A program made the position numbers and the translations under genes. DNA of 16,583 bases from Gammaproteobacteria bacterium (GTDB lineage: Bacteria > Pseudomonadota > Gammaproteobacteria > SZUA-229). The notes below the pieces were generated by a model. It saw nothing but the letters and a program-made list of their open reading frames with translations. It searched no databases and was not told the DNA's origin. Shown in pieces: positions 6,275 through 15,335 of this stretch. Every line of letters starts with the position of its first letter. Within the stretch, counting starts at the first letter, position 1. Location of the stretch: contig JAOUPA010000030.1 in assembly GCA_029880105.1 (NCBI GenBank), forward strand, positions 1-16,583, written 5' to 3'.

Positions 6275-7819
6275 ATGGCTGATTACGAAGTACCAGAAAC
6301 GCACGAATTCCCCATCATTCCATCCATTATGGAAGGCGCGATGGCGCACAGCTCACCTTTTGTTGCAGGTAAAGAGTTTCAGGATGACATGGGCTTCCCA
6401 AGTCCTGAGGAACCCGGCAAGCTGATTGATGGCTGGAAAGAAAAATTTCTGGAAATAATGCAGGACAAACTCAATAAATACCGTTCACTACAGGTATTTA
6501 TGGATGGCTGTGTTAAGTGTGGCGCCTGTACTGATAAATGTCATTACTTCATCGGTACCTCAGATCCGAAAAACATGCCGGTGGCACGTCAGGACCTGCT
6601 ACGTAAGGTATATCGCCGTTATTTTACTTTCGCAGGTAAGTACTTTCCTAAACTGGTTGGTGCGGTTGATCTAACAGAAGATGTTATTAAAGAAATGTAC
6701 AGCTACTATCACCAGTGTTCTGAGTGTCGTCGCTGTGCAGTGTTCTGCCCCTTCGGTATCGACACCGCTGAAGTCACCATGGCTGCGCGTGATATTCTCG
6801 CCATGATCGGTATGGGCCAGAAATACTCTAACCAGATTATCCCTAAAGTACACAAGATCGGTAACAACCTTGGTCTGCCTGAGCCTGCCCTGCTTGATAC
6901 ACTGGAAGGCCTTGAAGAAGAAATTGAAGACGATACTGGCGTCAAGGTACGTTTCCCTCTCGATGAAAAGGGTGCCGATATTCTACTGGTCACACCATCT
7001 GCCGACTTCTTTGCTGAGCCTCACGTCGATGGCCTGATGGGATATGGCAAAGTATTCCACGCAGCTGGTGTTAGCTGGACCTTAAGTTCAAAGGCATCAG
7101 AGGCAGCTAACTTCGGCCTGTTCATTGGTAACTACGAGCACATGCGCGAAATTTCACTGCGTATTCGTGATGCCGCAAAAGAGCTGGGTGTTAAGCGTAT
7201 CGTGTTCGGTGAGTGCGGCCATGCATGGCGTGTTGCCTACAACCACCTGAATACACTGGCAGGTCCCTGGGACTTTCTGGATCAGAACTACCCGATTCCC
7301 CAGCACATTCTAGAATTCACAAAAGATTGTCTGGATCGCGGTATTTTGAATATCGACAAGTCTGAAAATGACCACATGACCCTGACATTCCACGATTCGT
7401 GCAATATTGCCCGCGCCTCGCGTATTGGTGAAGATCCAGGCAGCCAGTTTACAACGCCTCGCCAGGTGATACAGGCAGTCTGTAATAATTACTATGATAT
7501 GGCGCCAGAAACGACTCACGACCAGACATTCTGCTGTGGTGGCGGCGGCGGCCTATTGACCGATGACCTGATGGAACTGCGCATTAAAGGTGCCCTACCT
7601 CGTATGGAGGCCCTGAAAAATGCCGTCTCAGATAAGGGTGTTACACATATGGCCGCGATTTGCGCCATCTGTAAATCACAGTTTACTAAAGTCCTGCCGT
7701 ATTACGGCATGACTATGGATCAAATCGTCAGCGTTCATCAGCTAGTTAGCAATGCCATCGTTCTTGATGGTCAGGGCGAAGAAGCTGAAGAATCAGACGA
7801 CGCAGAAGAAACTGCATAA
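6275..7819 (+). CDS. dsrK: HdrD-like iron-sulfur protein DsrK of the DsrMKJOP complex
   Basis: Cytoplasm-facing catalytic subunit of DsrMKJOP, related to heterodisulfide reductase HdrD, thought to act on the DsrC disulfide or trisulfide. It has 514 residues. Two ferredoxin-type motifs are present: C79/C82/C85/C89 (CVKCGACTDKC) and C148/C151/C154/C158 (CSECRRCAVFCP). The C-terminal half has cysteine-rich CCG-type motifs: Cys314 (GECGHAW), Cys376 (HDSCN), Cys420-421 (FCCGGGGG) and Cys463/Cys466 (AICAICKSQF), which hold the special [4Fe-4S] centre in the family. The last ~15 residues are strongly acidic. Start: ATG at 6275 with only a weak ribosome-binding site (GAGAAACAAG). Confidence 0.98.
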   Translation: MADYEVPETHEFPIIPSIMEGAMAHSSPFVAGKEFQDDMGFPSPEEPGKLIDGWKEKFLEIMQDKLNKYRSLQVFMDGCVKCGACTDKCHYFIGTSDPKNMPVARQDLLRKVYRRYFTFAGKYFPKLVGAVDLTEDVIKEMYSYYHQCSECRRCAVFCPFGIDTAEVTMAARDILAMIGMGQKYSNQIIPKVHKIGNNLGLPEPALLDTLEGLEEEIEDDTGVKVRFPLDEKGADILLVTPSADFFAEPHVDGLMGYGKVFHAAGVSWTLSSKASEAANFGLFIGNYEHMREISLRIRDAAKELGVKRIVFGECGHAWRVAYNHLNTLAGPWDFLDQNYPIPQHILEFTKDCLDRGILNIDKSENDHMTLTFHDSCNIARASRIGEDPGSQFTTPRQVIQAVCNNYYDMAPETTHDQTFCCGGGGGLLTDDLMELRIKGALPRMEALKNAVSDKGVTHMAAICAICKSQFTKVLPYYGMTMDQIVSVHQLVSNAIVLDGQGEEAEESDDAEETA

Positions 7820-7875
7820 ATAACTTTTAATATTTGATTAATACCGGTAACGGTTGAAGCAATAGGAGAACTGGC

Positions 7876-9849
7876 ATGGCCACTTCCAGAGAAGACATGC
7901 AAAACGAGAAGTTAACGTACAGAAGATTTAAGGAAGGCAGCACCAGCTGGGGCGGCTTTGCTAATAAAATCTTTAAAGAAGATACCTCTCACAAATGCCC
8001 GACTTATGTACACCGTACACCACCTTGCCAGGGCAGCTGTCCTTCTGGTGAAGATATCCGTGGCTACCTGGACATCGTACGTGGTATTGAAACTCCACCA
8101 GAAGGTGTTTCAATGCAGGAATACGCATTCCGTCGTTCAACTGATGCTAACCCATTCCCGTCAATGATGGGCCGTGTATGCCCTGCTCCATGTCAGGATG
8201 GTTGTAACCGTAACAATCTTGAAGACTTTGTCGGTATCAACTCTGTTGAGCAGTACATTGGTGATACTGCCTTCGCTAATGGCTTCAAATTCGATAACAG
8301 CGCCGCACTGACCGGCAAGAAAGTTGCCATCATTGGTGGTGGCCCTGCAGGTATGGCTGCAGCTTATCAGCTGCGTCGCAAAGGCATCGCCTCTACTATT
8401 TTTGATGACCACGCAGAACTGGGTGGCATGATGCGTTATGGCATCCCCGGCTACCGTACTCCGCGCGCTCAATTGAACCATGAATGTCAGCGTATTCTTG
8501 ACATGGGTGGTATCGAAACACGTATGAATACACGTGTTGGTAAAGATGTTAGCGTTGCTGATGTTGAAAAAGAATTTGATGCTGTTTTATGGGCGCTTGG
8601 CTGTAAATCAGGTCGTGGCCTGTTCCTGGATGATTGGAAAACTACGCCTAACTGTGTAACCGCTGTTGATTTCCTTGAGCAGTTTAACAAGGGTGACATG
8701 AAATACACTGCTAACAAGATCCTCTGTGTAGGTGGTGGTGATACCTCTATCGACGTCGTCTCTGTCGCCCGCCGTATCGGCACCCTAAAGGATTACAAAG
8801 AAAATCCAGAAGATGCTGCAACTGGTGCTAGCACACACGATGACGTTGATGCGTCTGCGAAAAAACCTTGTGACAGCGTTGTTCTGACCGCCCTGTTCAA
8901 ACAGGAAGAAATGACAGCCGCAGAACACGAAGTACAGGATGCGTTGATTGAAGGCGTAACCATTATGAATGAAGTAATGCCTGTTGAGATCATCAAAGAT
9001 GCCAACGGTCGCGCTACTGCATTGAAGCTGGTTGATAGCAAATTTGAAAACAATGCACCTGTTGCTGTTGAAGGAGGTAAAGAATACATCGTAGAAGCTG
9101 ATCTGATCGTTGCTGCAATTGGCCAGACTGGCGATATGACTGGTGTTGAAGATTTTGACAATGGTCGTGGCCTGATTGATGCCGATAACTTCTACCGTGT
9201 TCCAGGCAAAGACGGTCACTTCGTCTGTGGTGACATCGTTCGCCCTCACCTGCTGACTACTGCTATTGGTCAGGCTTCAATCGTTTCTGATACGATCGAA
9301 GCTTACCTGAACGCCAAAAACGTTGACAAACGTCCTAAAGTTGACGTTCACCACTTCGAACTGACTAACAAATTGCAAGAAGCTGGCCTTGGCACAACTA
9401 CTTACAATGTTAAAGAGCATAAAGAAGATGGTCAGCGTGGCACTGACAGAAGCACATACGCTATTCACAACTACGAAAATCGTGCTGAACAGGAAATTAT
9501 TTCTGTTGATCAGATGTTCCTTGGCCACTTTGAATATGAAGCACGTAACCTGCGTGAGGTAGACGTACCTTCTTCTGATGAAGTACTGGGTCACTTTGCT
9601 GAGCGTCAAATCGGTTTAACTGAAGAAGCAGCCATTGCTGAAGCTGGCCGTTGTATGAGCTGTGGCATGTGCTTTGAGTGTGATAACTGTGTTATCTACT
9701 GCCCACAGGATGCCGTCTTCAAAGTGAAGAAAGATAAGCATACTACTGGTCGTTATGTTGATACCGACTACAGCAGATGCATCGGTTGTCACATTTGTTC
9801 TGATGTTTGCCCAACAGGCTACATCGACATGGCTCTGGGCGACGCTTAA
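7876..9849 (+). CDS. dsrL: NAD(P)H-linked iron-sulfur flavoprotein DsrL
   Basis: Cytoplasmic flavoprotein resembling the small subunit of glutamate synthase, essential for sulfur oxidation in Allochromatium vinosum and an electron partner of rDsrAB. It has 657 residues. N-terminal cysteines C41, C51, C55, C102, C106 and C110 supply Fe-S ligands. An FAD-binding glycine motif is at about 154-160 (GGGPAGM) and the pyridine-nucleotide site at about 285-292 (VGGGDTSID). The C-terminal extension carries two ferredoxin motifs, C593-C609 (CMSCGMCFECDNC, then CP) and C635/C638/C641/C645 (CIGCHICSDVCP). Length and context fit the DsrL-1 type of sulfur oxidisers, without the rhodanese-like insertion described for DsrL-2. 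Start: ATG at 7876 with AGGAGA seven bases upstream. Confidence 0.98.
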   Translation: MATSREDMQNEKLTYRRFKEGSTSWGGFANKIFKEDTSHKCPTYVHRTPPCQGSCPSGEDIRGYLDIVRGIETPPEGVSMQEYAFRRSTDANPFPSMMGRVCPAPCQDGCNRNNLEDFVGINSVEQYIGDTAFANGFKFDNSAALTGKKVAIIGGGPAGMAAAYQLRRKGIASTIFDDHAELGGMMRYGIPGYRTPRAQLNHECQRILDMGGIETRMNTRVGKDVSVADVEKEFDAVLWALGCKSGRGLFLDDWKTTPNCVTAVDFLEQFNKGDMKYTANKILCVGGGDTSIDVVSVARRIGTLKDYKENPEDAATGASTHDDVDASAKKPCDSVVLTALFKQEEMTAAEHEVQDALIEGVTIMNEVMPVEIIKDANGRATALKLVDSKFENNAPVAVEGGKEYIVEADLIVAAIGQTGDMTGVEDFDNGRGLIDADNFYRVPGKDGHFVCGDIVRPHLLTTAIGQASIVSDTIEAYLNAKNVDKRPKVDVHHFELTNKLQEAGLGTTTYNVKEHKEDGQRGTDRSTYAIHNYENRAEQEIISVDQMFLGHFEYEARNLREVDVPSSDEVLGHFAERQIGLTEEAAIAEAGRCMSCGMCFECDNCVIYCPQDAVFKVKKDKHTTGRYVDTDYSRCIGCHICSDVCPTGYIDMALGDA

Positions 9850-9886
9850 GAATCGGAACAATAACAAGAAAACTAAGGCTGATACT

Positions 9887-10348
9887 ATGACTAAGTGTTT
9901 TCTGCGTATATCGCTAATCCTTACCGGATTGATCATGCTATTCCCTACACAGGGAATAGCTGAAACACCCTTCCCGACTATTCACGAGCCGGAAGGACAC
10001 GGTGTTGAGTGTGTTGAGGACGAAGATGAAATGCGCAGGAATCACATGAATTACATCCTGCATCAGCGCGATAAAACTATGCACGAAGGTATCCGTACCG
10101 AAACGTATAGCCTGTCCAGATGCATTGACTGTCATGTTCAGCCTAATGATAAAGGCGAAGTGGTTGGTCATGATGATAAAGAGCATTTCTGTAATGCCTG
10201 TCATCAGTATGCCGCCGTTCAGATTGACTGTTTCCAGTGTCACGCTGATCGCCCACAGAAATATATAAAACGTGCTTCAAAGCCTCAGGCACTTAAAGAG
10301 CAACTACAAGAAGTGCTCGCAGCGAAAGACATGGGGGATGCGCAGTAA
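9887..10348 (+). CDS. dsrJ: Periplasmic triheme cytochrome c DsrJ
   Basis: Triheme c-type cytochrome of the DsrMKJOP complex. It has 153 residues with an N-terminal hydrophobic signal segment (about residues 5-25, ending in GIAET) that may be cleaved or kept as an anchor. Three heme-binding motifs are CIDCH (79-83), CNACH (102-106) and CFQCH (115-119). Cys42 in VECVED corresponds to the cysteine that ligates one heme with unusual His/Cys coordination in Allochromatium vinosum. I chose the ATG at 9887, preceded by AAGG eight bases upstream, because it begins the signal peptide; an upstream in-frame ATG at 9755 lies within dsrL. Its stop overlaps the dsrO start (TAATG), indicating coupled translation. 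Confidence 0.96.
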   Translation: MTKCFLRISLILTGLIMLFPTQGIAETPFPTIHEPEGHGVECVEDEDEMRRNHMNYILHQRDKTMHEGIRTETYSLSRCIDCHVQPNDKGEVVGHDDKEHFCNACHQYAAVQIDCFQCHADRPQKYIKRASKPQALKEQLQEVLAAKDMGDAQ

Positions 10349-11085
10349 TGTCTGACCAAATTAACGATTCAAGACGTAACTTCCTGTCAAAAGCTGCCAT
10401 TGCTGGCAGTATTACCATTGCACCAGGTGTTTTCCTGCATCAGACAGCACAGGCTAAATCTGATGATCAGGCAGTGAGTAGCAACACTCGGTGGGGTATG
10501 CTGATTGACACAGATAAATGCTCAAAGGGTTGTACCGATTGCGTTGATGCCTGCAACAATGAGCATTCATTAACCGGTTTTGATCGCCCTACAACTGACG
10601 CACAGTATATTCGTAAAGTTTCACTCGTTGAAAAACAGACTGGCCATGAAATATCATTACCGATGATGTGCCAGCACTGTGAAACTGCTCCCTGTGTTGA
10701 CGTCTGCCCTACCGGCGCATCATTTAAACGTGAAGATGGTCTTGCACTGGTTGATAAACACATTTGTATTGGTTGTCGTTACTGCATGATGGCCTGCCCT
10801 TATAAGGCACGCTCATTTGTTCATGAAGAGATCAAAAATCAGACATTGAGCGCTCCTCGCGGCAAAGGTACGGTTGAATCCTGCACTATGTGCGTACATC
10901 GCATTGATAAAGATGGTATTCCTGCCTGTGTAGAGGCATGTACGGAGGAAAACCACAACGCCATGATCTTCGGTGACCTGAATGACCCAAACAGTACCAT
11001 TTCACAGGAACTGAAGAAACACGGCGGCAAACAAATTCGTGCTGATTTACGCCTCAATACTGGCGTTCGTTATCAGGGACTATAG
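10348..11085 (+). CDS. dsrO: Tat-exported ferredoxin-like subunit DsrO
   Basis: Periplasmic iron-sulfur subunit of DsrMKJOP, related to NrfC/HybA-type proteins, expected to pass electrons between DsrJ and membrane DsrP. It has 245 residues. The N-terminus has a twin-arginine signal (SRRNFLSKAAIAG, Arg9-Arg10) with likely cleavage after AQA near residue 36. Sixteen cysteines in four groups follow: C58/C62/C65/C69, C108/C111/C116/C120, C140/C143/C146/C150 and C179/C182/C194/C198, enough for up to four [4Fe-4S] clusters. The ATG at 10348 shares a base with the dsrJ stop codon, so the start is well fixed. Confidence 0.97.
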   Translation: MSDQINDSRRNFLSKAAIAGSITIAPGVFLHQTAQAKSDDQAVSSNTRWGMLIDTDKCSKGCTDCVDACNNEHSLTGFDRPTTDAQYIRKVSLVEKQTGHEISLPMMCQHCETAPCVDVCPTGASFKREDGLALVDKHICIGCRYCMMACPYKARSFVHEEIKNQTLSAPRGKGTVESCTMCVHRIDKDGIPACVEACTEENHNAMIFGDLNDPNSTISQELKKHGGKQIRADLRLNTGVRYQGL

Positions 11086-11125
11086 GTCCTTCAGCCTTTA
11101 AATCATCAACTGAGTCAATAAACAG

Positions 11126-12331
11126 ATGAAAAAGATCGAATACACAAAAATTAAAGGCCAGAGCCTCGCCTACTACGGCTTACTGGCTGGTTTAGGCTTC
11201 ATGATATTGATGGGATTACTTGCAACCTGGTACATGGAGCATAATGGACATTATGTAACCGGCATGAGCAACCAGATTGTCTGGGGTATGCCTCACGTAT
11301 TCGCTGTTTTCCTGATTGTTGCTGCTTCTGGCGCCTTAAACGTTGCCTCGATTGCTTCGGTCTTTGGTAAAAAAATCTACGACCCGCTATCACGTTTATC
11401 CGCATTGCTCGCAATTGCACTATTGGCTGGTGGTCTGGTCGTTCTTTTGCTGGATCTGGGTCGTCCTGATCGTTTAATCGTAGCGATTACTACCTATAAT
11501 TTTAAATCGATCTTCGCCTGGAATATTATCCTCTACACTGGCTTCTTTGCCATTGTTGGTGGCTACCTCTGGATGATGATGGATCACAACATGCACCAGT
11601 TTAAAAAGAAAGTTGGTCTGGCCGCCTTCGTGTGGCGCCTGGTCCTGACCACTGGTACTGGTTCAATCTTCGGATTCCTGGTTGCACGCTCTGCCTATGA
11701 CGCCGCAATCATGGCTCCAATGTTCGTTATTATGTCCTTCTCTTTTGGTCTGGCTATATTCATTCTAGTGCTGATGGCCGCCTATAACTGGACAGGCCGC
11801 GAACTGGGTGATGCAGTCATTGCTCGCCTGAGAAACCTGCTAGGTGTTTTTGTTGCCTCGGTACTTTATATTACGACGGTATACCACCTCACCAATCTAT
11901 ATATCACCGAACACCACGGTGTTGAACAGTTCATTCTGCGTGACGGTGGCATCTATACCAATTTATTCTGGATTGGCCAGGTACTGGTTGGTGGCCTTAT
12001 TCCACTGGCTTTGATCTATGCACCCGGCGTTAAAAATTGTAGAAAGACTTTAGGCCTTATCAGCACCATGATCATCATCGGTGGCCTGTGCCAGATGTAC
12101 GTCATTATCATCGGTGGACAGGCATACCCGATGGAAATATTCCCAGGCTATGAAGTAAGCAGCTCATTCTTTGATGGCATAGTTAATCAATATGCACCAA
12201 CTCTGCCAGAAATTATTCTTGGCCTGAGCGGCATGGCTGTGTCATTACTGCTGGTTACCTTTATGATCAAAGTATTAAGCTTCCTGCCTACCTCACTGGC
12301 AGATTCTGTTACTGATCCACACGCAAAATAA
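11126..12331 (+). CDS. dsrP: NrfD-family membrane subunit DsrP of the DsrMKJOP complex
   Basis: Polytopic membrane protein of the NrfD/PsrC family that probably exchanges electrons with the quinone pool. Its 401 residues contain about ten hydrophobic helices, the first near residues 15-36. The LDLGRPDR motif (109-116) after the third helix and NFKSIFAWN (125-133) are typical of the family. No cofactor-binding cysteine motif is present. Start: ATG at 11126, 40 bases after dsrO, without a strong ribosome-binding site. A perfect hairpin lies just downstream and marks the end of the DsrMKLJOP block. Confidence 0.97.
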   Translation: MKKIEYTKIKGQSLAYYGLLAGLGFMILMGLLATWYMEHNGHYVTGMSNQIVWGMPHVFAVFLIVAASGALNVASIASVFGKKIYDPLSRLSALLAIALLAGGLVVLLLDLGRPDRLIVAITTYNFKSIFAWNIILYTGFFAIVGGYLWMMMDHNMHQFKKKVGLAAFVWRLVLTTGTGSIFGFLVARSAYDAAIMAPMFVIMSFSFGLAIFILVLMAAYNWTGRELGDAVIARLRNLLGVFVASVLYITTVYHLTNLYITEHHGVEQFILRDGGIYTNLFWIGQVLVGGLIPLALIYAPGVKNCRKTLGLISTMIIIGGLCQMYVIIIGGQAYPMEIFPGYEVSSSFFDGIVNQYAPTLPEIILGLSGMAVSLLLVTFMIKVLSFLPTSLADSVTDPHAK

Positions 12332-12343
12332 AATCTTTTATAG

Positions 12344-12369
12344 TTGGCCCTGATAGTAATCAGGGCCAA
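12344..12369 (+). terminator. Perfect hairpin between dsrP and dsrN (possible partial terminator)
   Basis: TTGGCCCTGAT (12344-12354), loop AGTA, ATCAGGGCCAA (12359-12369): an 11-pair stem with no mismatch. The sequence after it, TACTTTCAAACG, is only weakly T-rich. It may lower expression of dsrN and downstream genes or protect the 3' end of processed upstream mRNA. dsrN begins 26 bases further on. Confidence 0.6.
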
Positions 12370-12395
12370 TACTTTCAAACGACCAATGGTGAAAA

Positions 12396-13784
12396 ATGAG
12401 TCGTTTTTTTATTTCAGCTGCACATAAATCTTCTGGCAAAACCACTGTCAGTATTGGCCTGTGCGCTGCACTGACGGCAAAAGGGAAAATAGTCCAGCCA
12501 TATAAAAAAGGCCCCGACTATATCGACCCACAATGGCTTGGTCGTGCCAGCAGCAGCCAGACTCAGACGCGCCACTGTTTTAATCTCGATTTCTACACCA
12601 TGAGCCCTGACGAAATACTGGGCAGTTTTGCACAACACTCCGGCGACGCCGACATTTCACTGATCGAAGGTAATAAAGGCCTCTATGATGGTCTCGATCT
12701 GGATGGCAGCAACAGTAATGCCGCACTCGCAAAATTAACCCAGACACCAGTCATTCTGGTACTTGATGCCCGCGGTATGACCCGAGGCATTGCACCACTA
12801 ATTCTGGGCTATCAGGCATTTGACAGAGATATCAATATTCGTGGTGTCATCCTCAATCAATTAGGCGGTGCCCGACATGAAGATAAACTGAGACAGGTTA
12901 TCGAACACTACACCGATGTCGAAGTGGTTGGTGCAATTCACAAAGATGCACGTTTTGATATCGATGAGCGTCACCTGGGACTGGTGCCCAGCCATGAAGA
13001 CCCCTATTCAGATAAAAAAATCGGTTTATTACGTCAGGCGATTAATGATCAGGTCGATCTCGACAAAATCATCGATATCGCAAATCAGGCACCGGCTTTA
13101 CCAAAAGCCACCGAGCTTAAGTCCACAGCTATTAAGAAAGACATCCGCCTCGGTATAATTCGCAATACTGCGTTCTGCTTCTATTACCCCGATGACCTGA
13201 TTTCTCTCGAACAGGCAGGTGCTGAGCTCGTCGAAATCGATAATCTCACCGATAGCCAGCTTCCTGATATAGATGGCCTGTTTATTGGTGGCGGTTTTCC
13301 TGAAACCCACCTTCAGGAACTCGAAGCCAATCAGTCTATAAGACAGGCAATTCACCAGGCGATCGAAAATGGACTGCCCGTCTACGCTGAATGTGGTGGC
13401 CTGATGTACCTGGCACGTTCGATTAAGTGGAATGACCAGAAAAACCAGATGGTTGGTATCATCCCTGGTGACATCATTATGGAGGCAAAACCACAGGGGC
13501 GTGGTTACGTGCGATTACAGGAGACAAACAACGGCATATGGCCGGGTAACCCAGATAATGTGATCTCAGCACATGAATTTCACTATTCACGTTTTGAAAA
13601 TCTCGATAAAGATGCTAGATTTGCCTTTGATGTTGTTCGCGGCACCGGTATCAACGGTAAAAATGACGGTTTTGTCTACAAAAACCTGTTAGCCTGTTAC
13701 AGCCACCAGCGTAGCACCGAACAGAATCACTGGACACAGCGCTTTGTTGACTTCATTCGTCAGCAAAAATATAAAAATACGTAA
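12396..13784 (+). CDS. dsrN: Siroheme amidase DsrN (cobyrinate a,c-diamide synthase-like)
   Basis: Glutamine-dependent amidotransferase resembling CbiA/CobB, proposed to amidate siroheme for DsrAB. It has 462 residues. The N-terminal ATP-binding domain has the P-loop HKSSGKTT (10-17) and KKGPDYIDP (37-45), typical of CbiA. The C-terminal class-I-type glutaminase domain has VYAECGGLMYL with the predicted nucleophile Cys333, and a late histidine, His437 (CYSHQ), as candidate partner. Because it sits in the dsr operon it is assigned as DsrN rather than a cobalamin-pathway CbiA; no other corrinoid genes are in the window. Start: ATG at 12396 after GGTGAAAA. Confidence 0.95.
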   Translation: MSRFFISAAHKSSGKTTVSIGLCAALTAKGKIVQPYKKGPDYIDPQWLGRASSSQTQTRHCFNLDFYTMSPDEILGSFAQHSGDADISLIEGNKGLYDGLDLDGSNSNAALAKLTQTPVILVLDARGMTRGIAPLILGYQAFDRDINIRGVILNQLGGARHEDKLRQVIEHYTDVEVVGAIHKDARFDIDERHLGLVPSHEDPYSDKKIGLLRQAINDQVDLDKIIDIANQAPALPKATELKSTAIKKDIRLGIIRNTAFCFYYPDDLISLEQAGAELVEIDNLTDSQLPDIDGLFIGGGFPETHLQELEANQSIRQAIHQAIENGLPVYAECGGLMYLARSIKWNDQKNQMVGIIPGDIIMEAKPQGRGYVRLQETNNGIWPGNPDNVISAHEFHYSRFENLDKDARFAFDVVRGTGINGKNDGFVYKNLLACYSHQRSTEQNHWTQRFVDFIRQQKYKNT

Positions 13785-13806
13785 CATCAAATATAAGTTA
13801 TTGAAT

Positions 13807-14121
13807 ATGATAAAAATAACTCCTGAAGCAGCCAAACAAATTCAACTCTCTGCCCAACAGGGCAATACCGAAAACCTGTCTCTACGTATTGCAGCCACTA
13901 AAAACAGCGATGGTAGCTTTCACTATGGTATGGGCTTTGACGACAACAAAGATGATGATATTTCCATCAATTCCGAAGGTATCAGTGTCATCATCTCACC
14001 CGATAGCGCAGAACTGCTCAAAGATACCACACTGGATTTTGTGGAACTTGAGCCCGGGAAAAACCAGTTCATATTCATGAACCCAAACGATCCCAGCTAC
14101 GTTCCACCAACTGACATCTAA
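13807..14121 (+). CDS. dsrR: A-type-scaffold-like protein DsrR
   Basis: A 104-residue protein with the HesB/IscA (iron-sulfur biogenesis) fold but, as in Allochromatium vinosum DsrR, with no cysteine at all, so it cannot bind a cluster like IscA. In that organism it affects Dsr protein levels, possibly after transcription. Visible family marks are MIKITPEAAKQIQ at the start and LRIAATKNSDGSFHYGMGFDD (residues 26-46) in the central sheet. I chose the ATG at 13807, which gives the normal A-type start; an upstream in-frame ATG at 13744 lies inside dsrN. It is 22 bases behind dsrN, and its ribosome-binding site is poor. Confidence 0.94.
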   Translation: MIKITPEAAKQIQLSAQQGNTENLSLRIAATKNSDGSFHYGMGFDDNKDDDISINSEGISVIISPDSAELLKDTTLDFVELEPGKNQFIFMNPNDPSYVPPTDI

Positions 14122-14156
14122 GACAGGTGAGCGGCCAACGCGGCACTAAACGCCAG

Positions 14157-15308
14157 ATGGATAAAACCACTAAGGTAAGCAATGACTGGTCTCGTGAAGC
14201 ACTGAGCTTCCTTTATGAAATTACCTCAAGCATTAATGCGAACGACAATAATGCTCACCCCTGTGCGGCACCACTTAAACTACTGGTCAATAAACTGGGT
14301 GGCTCGGCAGCGTTAATTCGCCTCGTCTCCGAAGAAGGCTGGATGGATCTATATGACAGCTACGGCCTGAGTAAAGAACAAATAATCGAATTGCAGCACT
14401 CTCCGATTGATGTCGCCCTGTTCGTTCACCAAAATCAGTCTATCAATCAGGTTCGACGTGCACCAGCCAGCACGTTAATCAACAATATCAAGGGTGATAT
14501 GCTCTCGATTCCAGTACGCTATCAGGGACATACTCTGGGTGTACTCAATATCTTTGTCGCTGCCGATAAAACTGGTATCGAGGAAGAAACCGCGCTGGTG
14601 CTACTGGCACTGGGGCAACACCTGGGTCAGGCCATCGAAAAACATCGTCGGGAAAATGCCGCCAAACAGACGCTGATCCAGGAAGAAAGAAATATGATCG
14701 CCAATGAATTGCATGACTCGCTGGCACAGACCCTGGCCTCGCTACGTTTCCAGGTCCGCATCCTCGACCAGACACTGCAACCAACCAGTGAATACATGGC
14801 CATTATGAGCCTGGAGCAGGTTGAGCACGGTCTGGATGAAGCCTATACTGATCTACGCGAGCTTATCGCCCATTGCCGCGTCCCCATCGAACAACAGGGG
14901 CTAATACCGTCCATTGAACGTGTCGTATCAAAATTCAGGGAAGAAACCGGTATACATATCCTGTTACAATGTGAATGTCAGGATCCGGACGTACCAGCAA
15001 ATATGGAGATGAATATCTACCGTATTGTGCAGGAGGCATTGACCAATATTAAAAAGCATGCAAATGCGCATATCGTCCGAGTACTATTGCGATGTGATGG
15101 CAATGGCAATTTCCGGGTGCTCATCGAAAATGATGGCAAGGGCTTTGATAAAAAAGCAATTCAGAGCAAAGAGGGCCAACATCTCGGTTTAACTATCATG
15201 CAGGAACGTGCACGGCATCTAGGTGGCCGACTAAGAATTGAAAGCGAACTGGAAGAAGGCACCCGAATCGAATTAAAATTTCACTACCAGAGAGAACAGG
15301 TCGAATAA
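14157..15308 (+). CDS. Soluble NarX-like sensor histidine kinase with N-terminal GAF-like domain
   Basis: A 383-residue cytoplasmic sensor kinase of the NarX/LuxR-partner (HisKA_3) class. Residues about 10-165 look like a GAF-type sensing domain and no membrane segment is present. The H-box is ELHDSLAQ, with phospho-acceptor His186. The N-box EALTNIKKHA is at about 293-302, the G1 box NDGKGFD at about 325-331 and the G2 region HLGLTIMQERA at about 342-352. Cysteines occur at 36, 240, 272, 274 and 313; Cys240 (LIAHCRVP) lies in the dimerisation-domain exit helix. The ATG at 14157 is assumed. A GTG at 14127, five bases after the dsrR stop, would add ten residues; neither start has a clear ribosome-binding site. 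The response regulator follows 27 bases later. Signal and target are unknown; control of dsr is inferred from position. Confidence 0.92.
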   Translation: MDKTTKVSNDWSREALSFLYEITSSINANDNNAHPCAAPLKLLVNKLGGSAALIRLVSEEGWMDLYDSYGLSKEQIIELQHSPIDVALFVHQNQSINQVRRAPASTLINNIKGDMLSIPVRYQGHTLGVLNIFVAADKTGIEEETALVLLALGQHLGQAIEKHRRENAAKQTLIQEERNMIANELHDSLAQTLASLRFQVRILDQTLQPTSEYMAIMSLEQVEHGLDEAYTDLRELIAHCRVPIEQQGLIPSIERVVSKFREETGIHILLQCECQDPDVPANMEMNIYRIVQEALTNIKKHANAHIVRVLLRCDGNGNFRVLIENDGKGFDKKAIQSKEGQHLGLTIMQERARHLGGRLRIESELEEGTRIELKFHYQREQVE

Positions 15309-15335
15309 CTCAACCTCAGGTTATTACTCAAAATC

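Noticed and set aside
8785..9249. Long open frame on the minus strand opposite dsrL (and a second one at 8793-9161)
   Set aside because: Low-complexity serine/phenylalanine-rich translation, fully inside a strongly conserved dsrL and with no ribosome-binding site; it is a shadow of codon usage.
9755..9886. Upstream extension of the dsrJ frame into dsrL
   Set aside because: The extension overlaps the conserved second ferredoxin motif of DsrL and would bury the signal peptide; the ATG at 9887 has its own ribosome-binding site.
13744..13806. Upstream extension of the dsrR frame into dsrN
   Set aside because: The MIKITPEAA start at 13807 is the typical A-type protein N-terminus; the extension overlaps the dsrN C-terminus and looks non-family.
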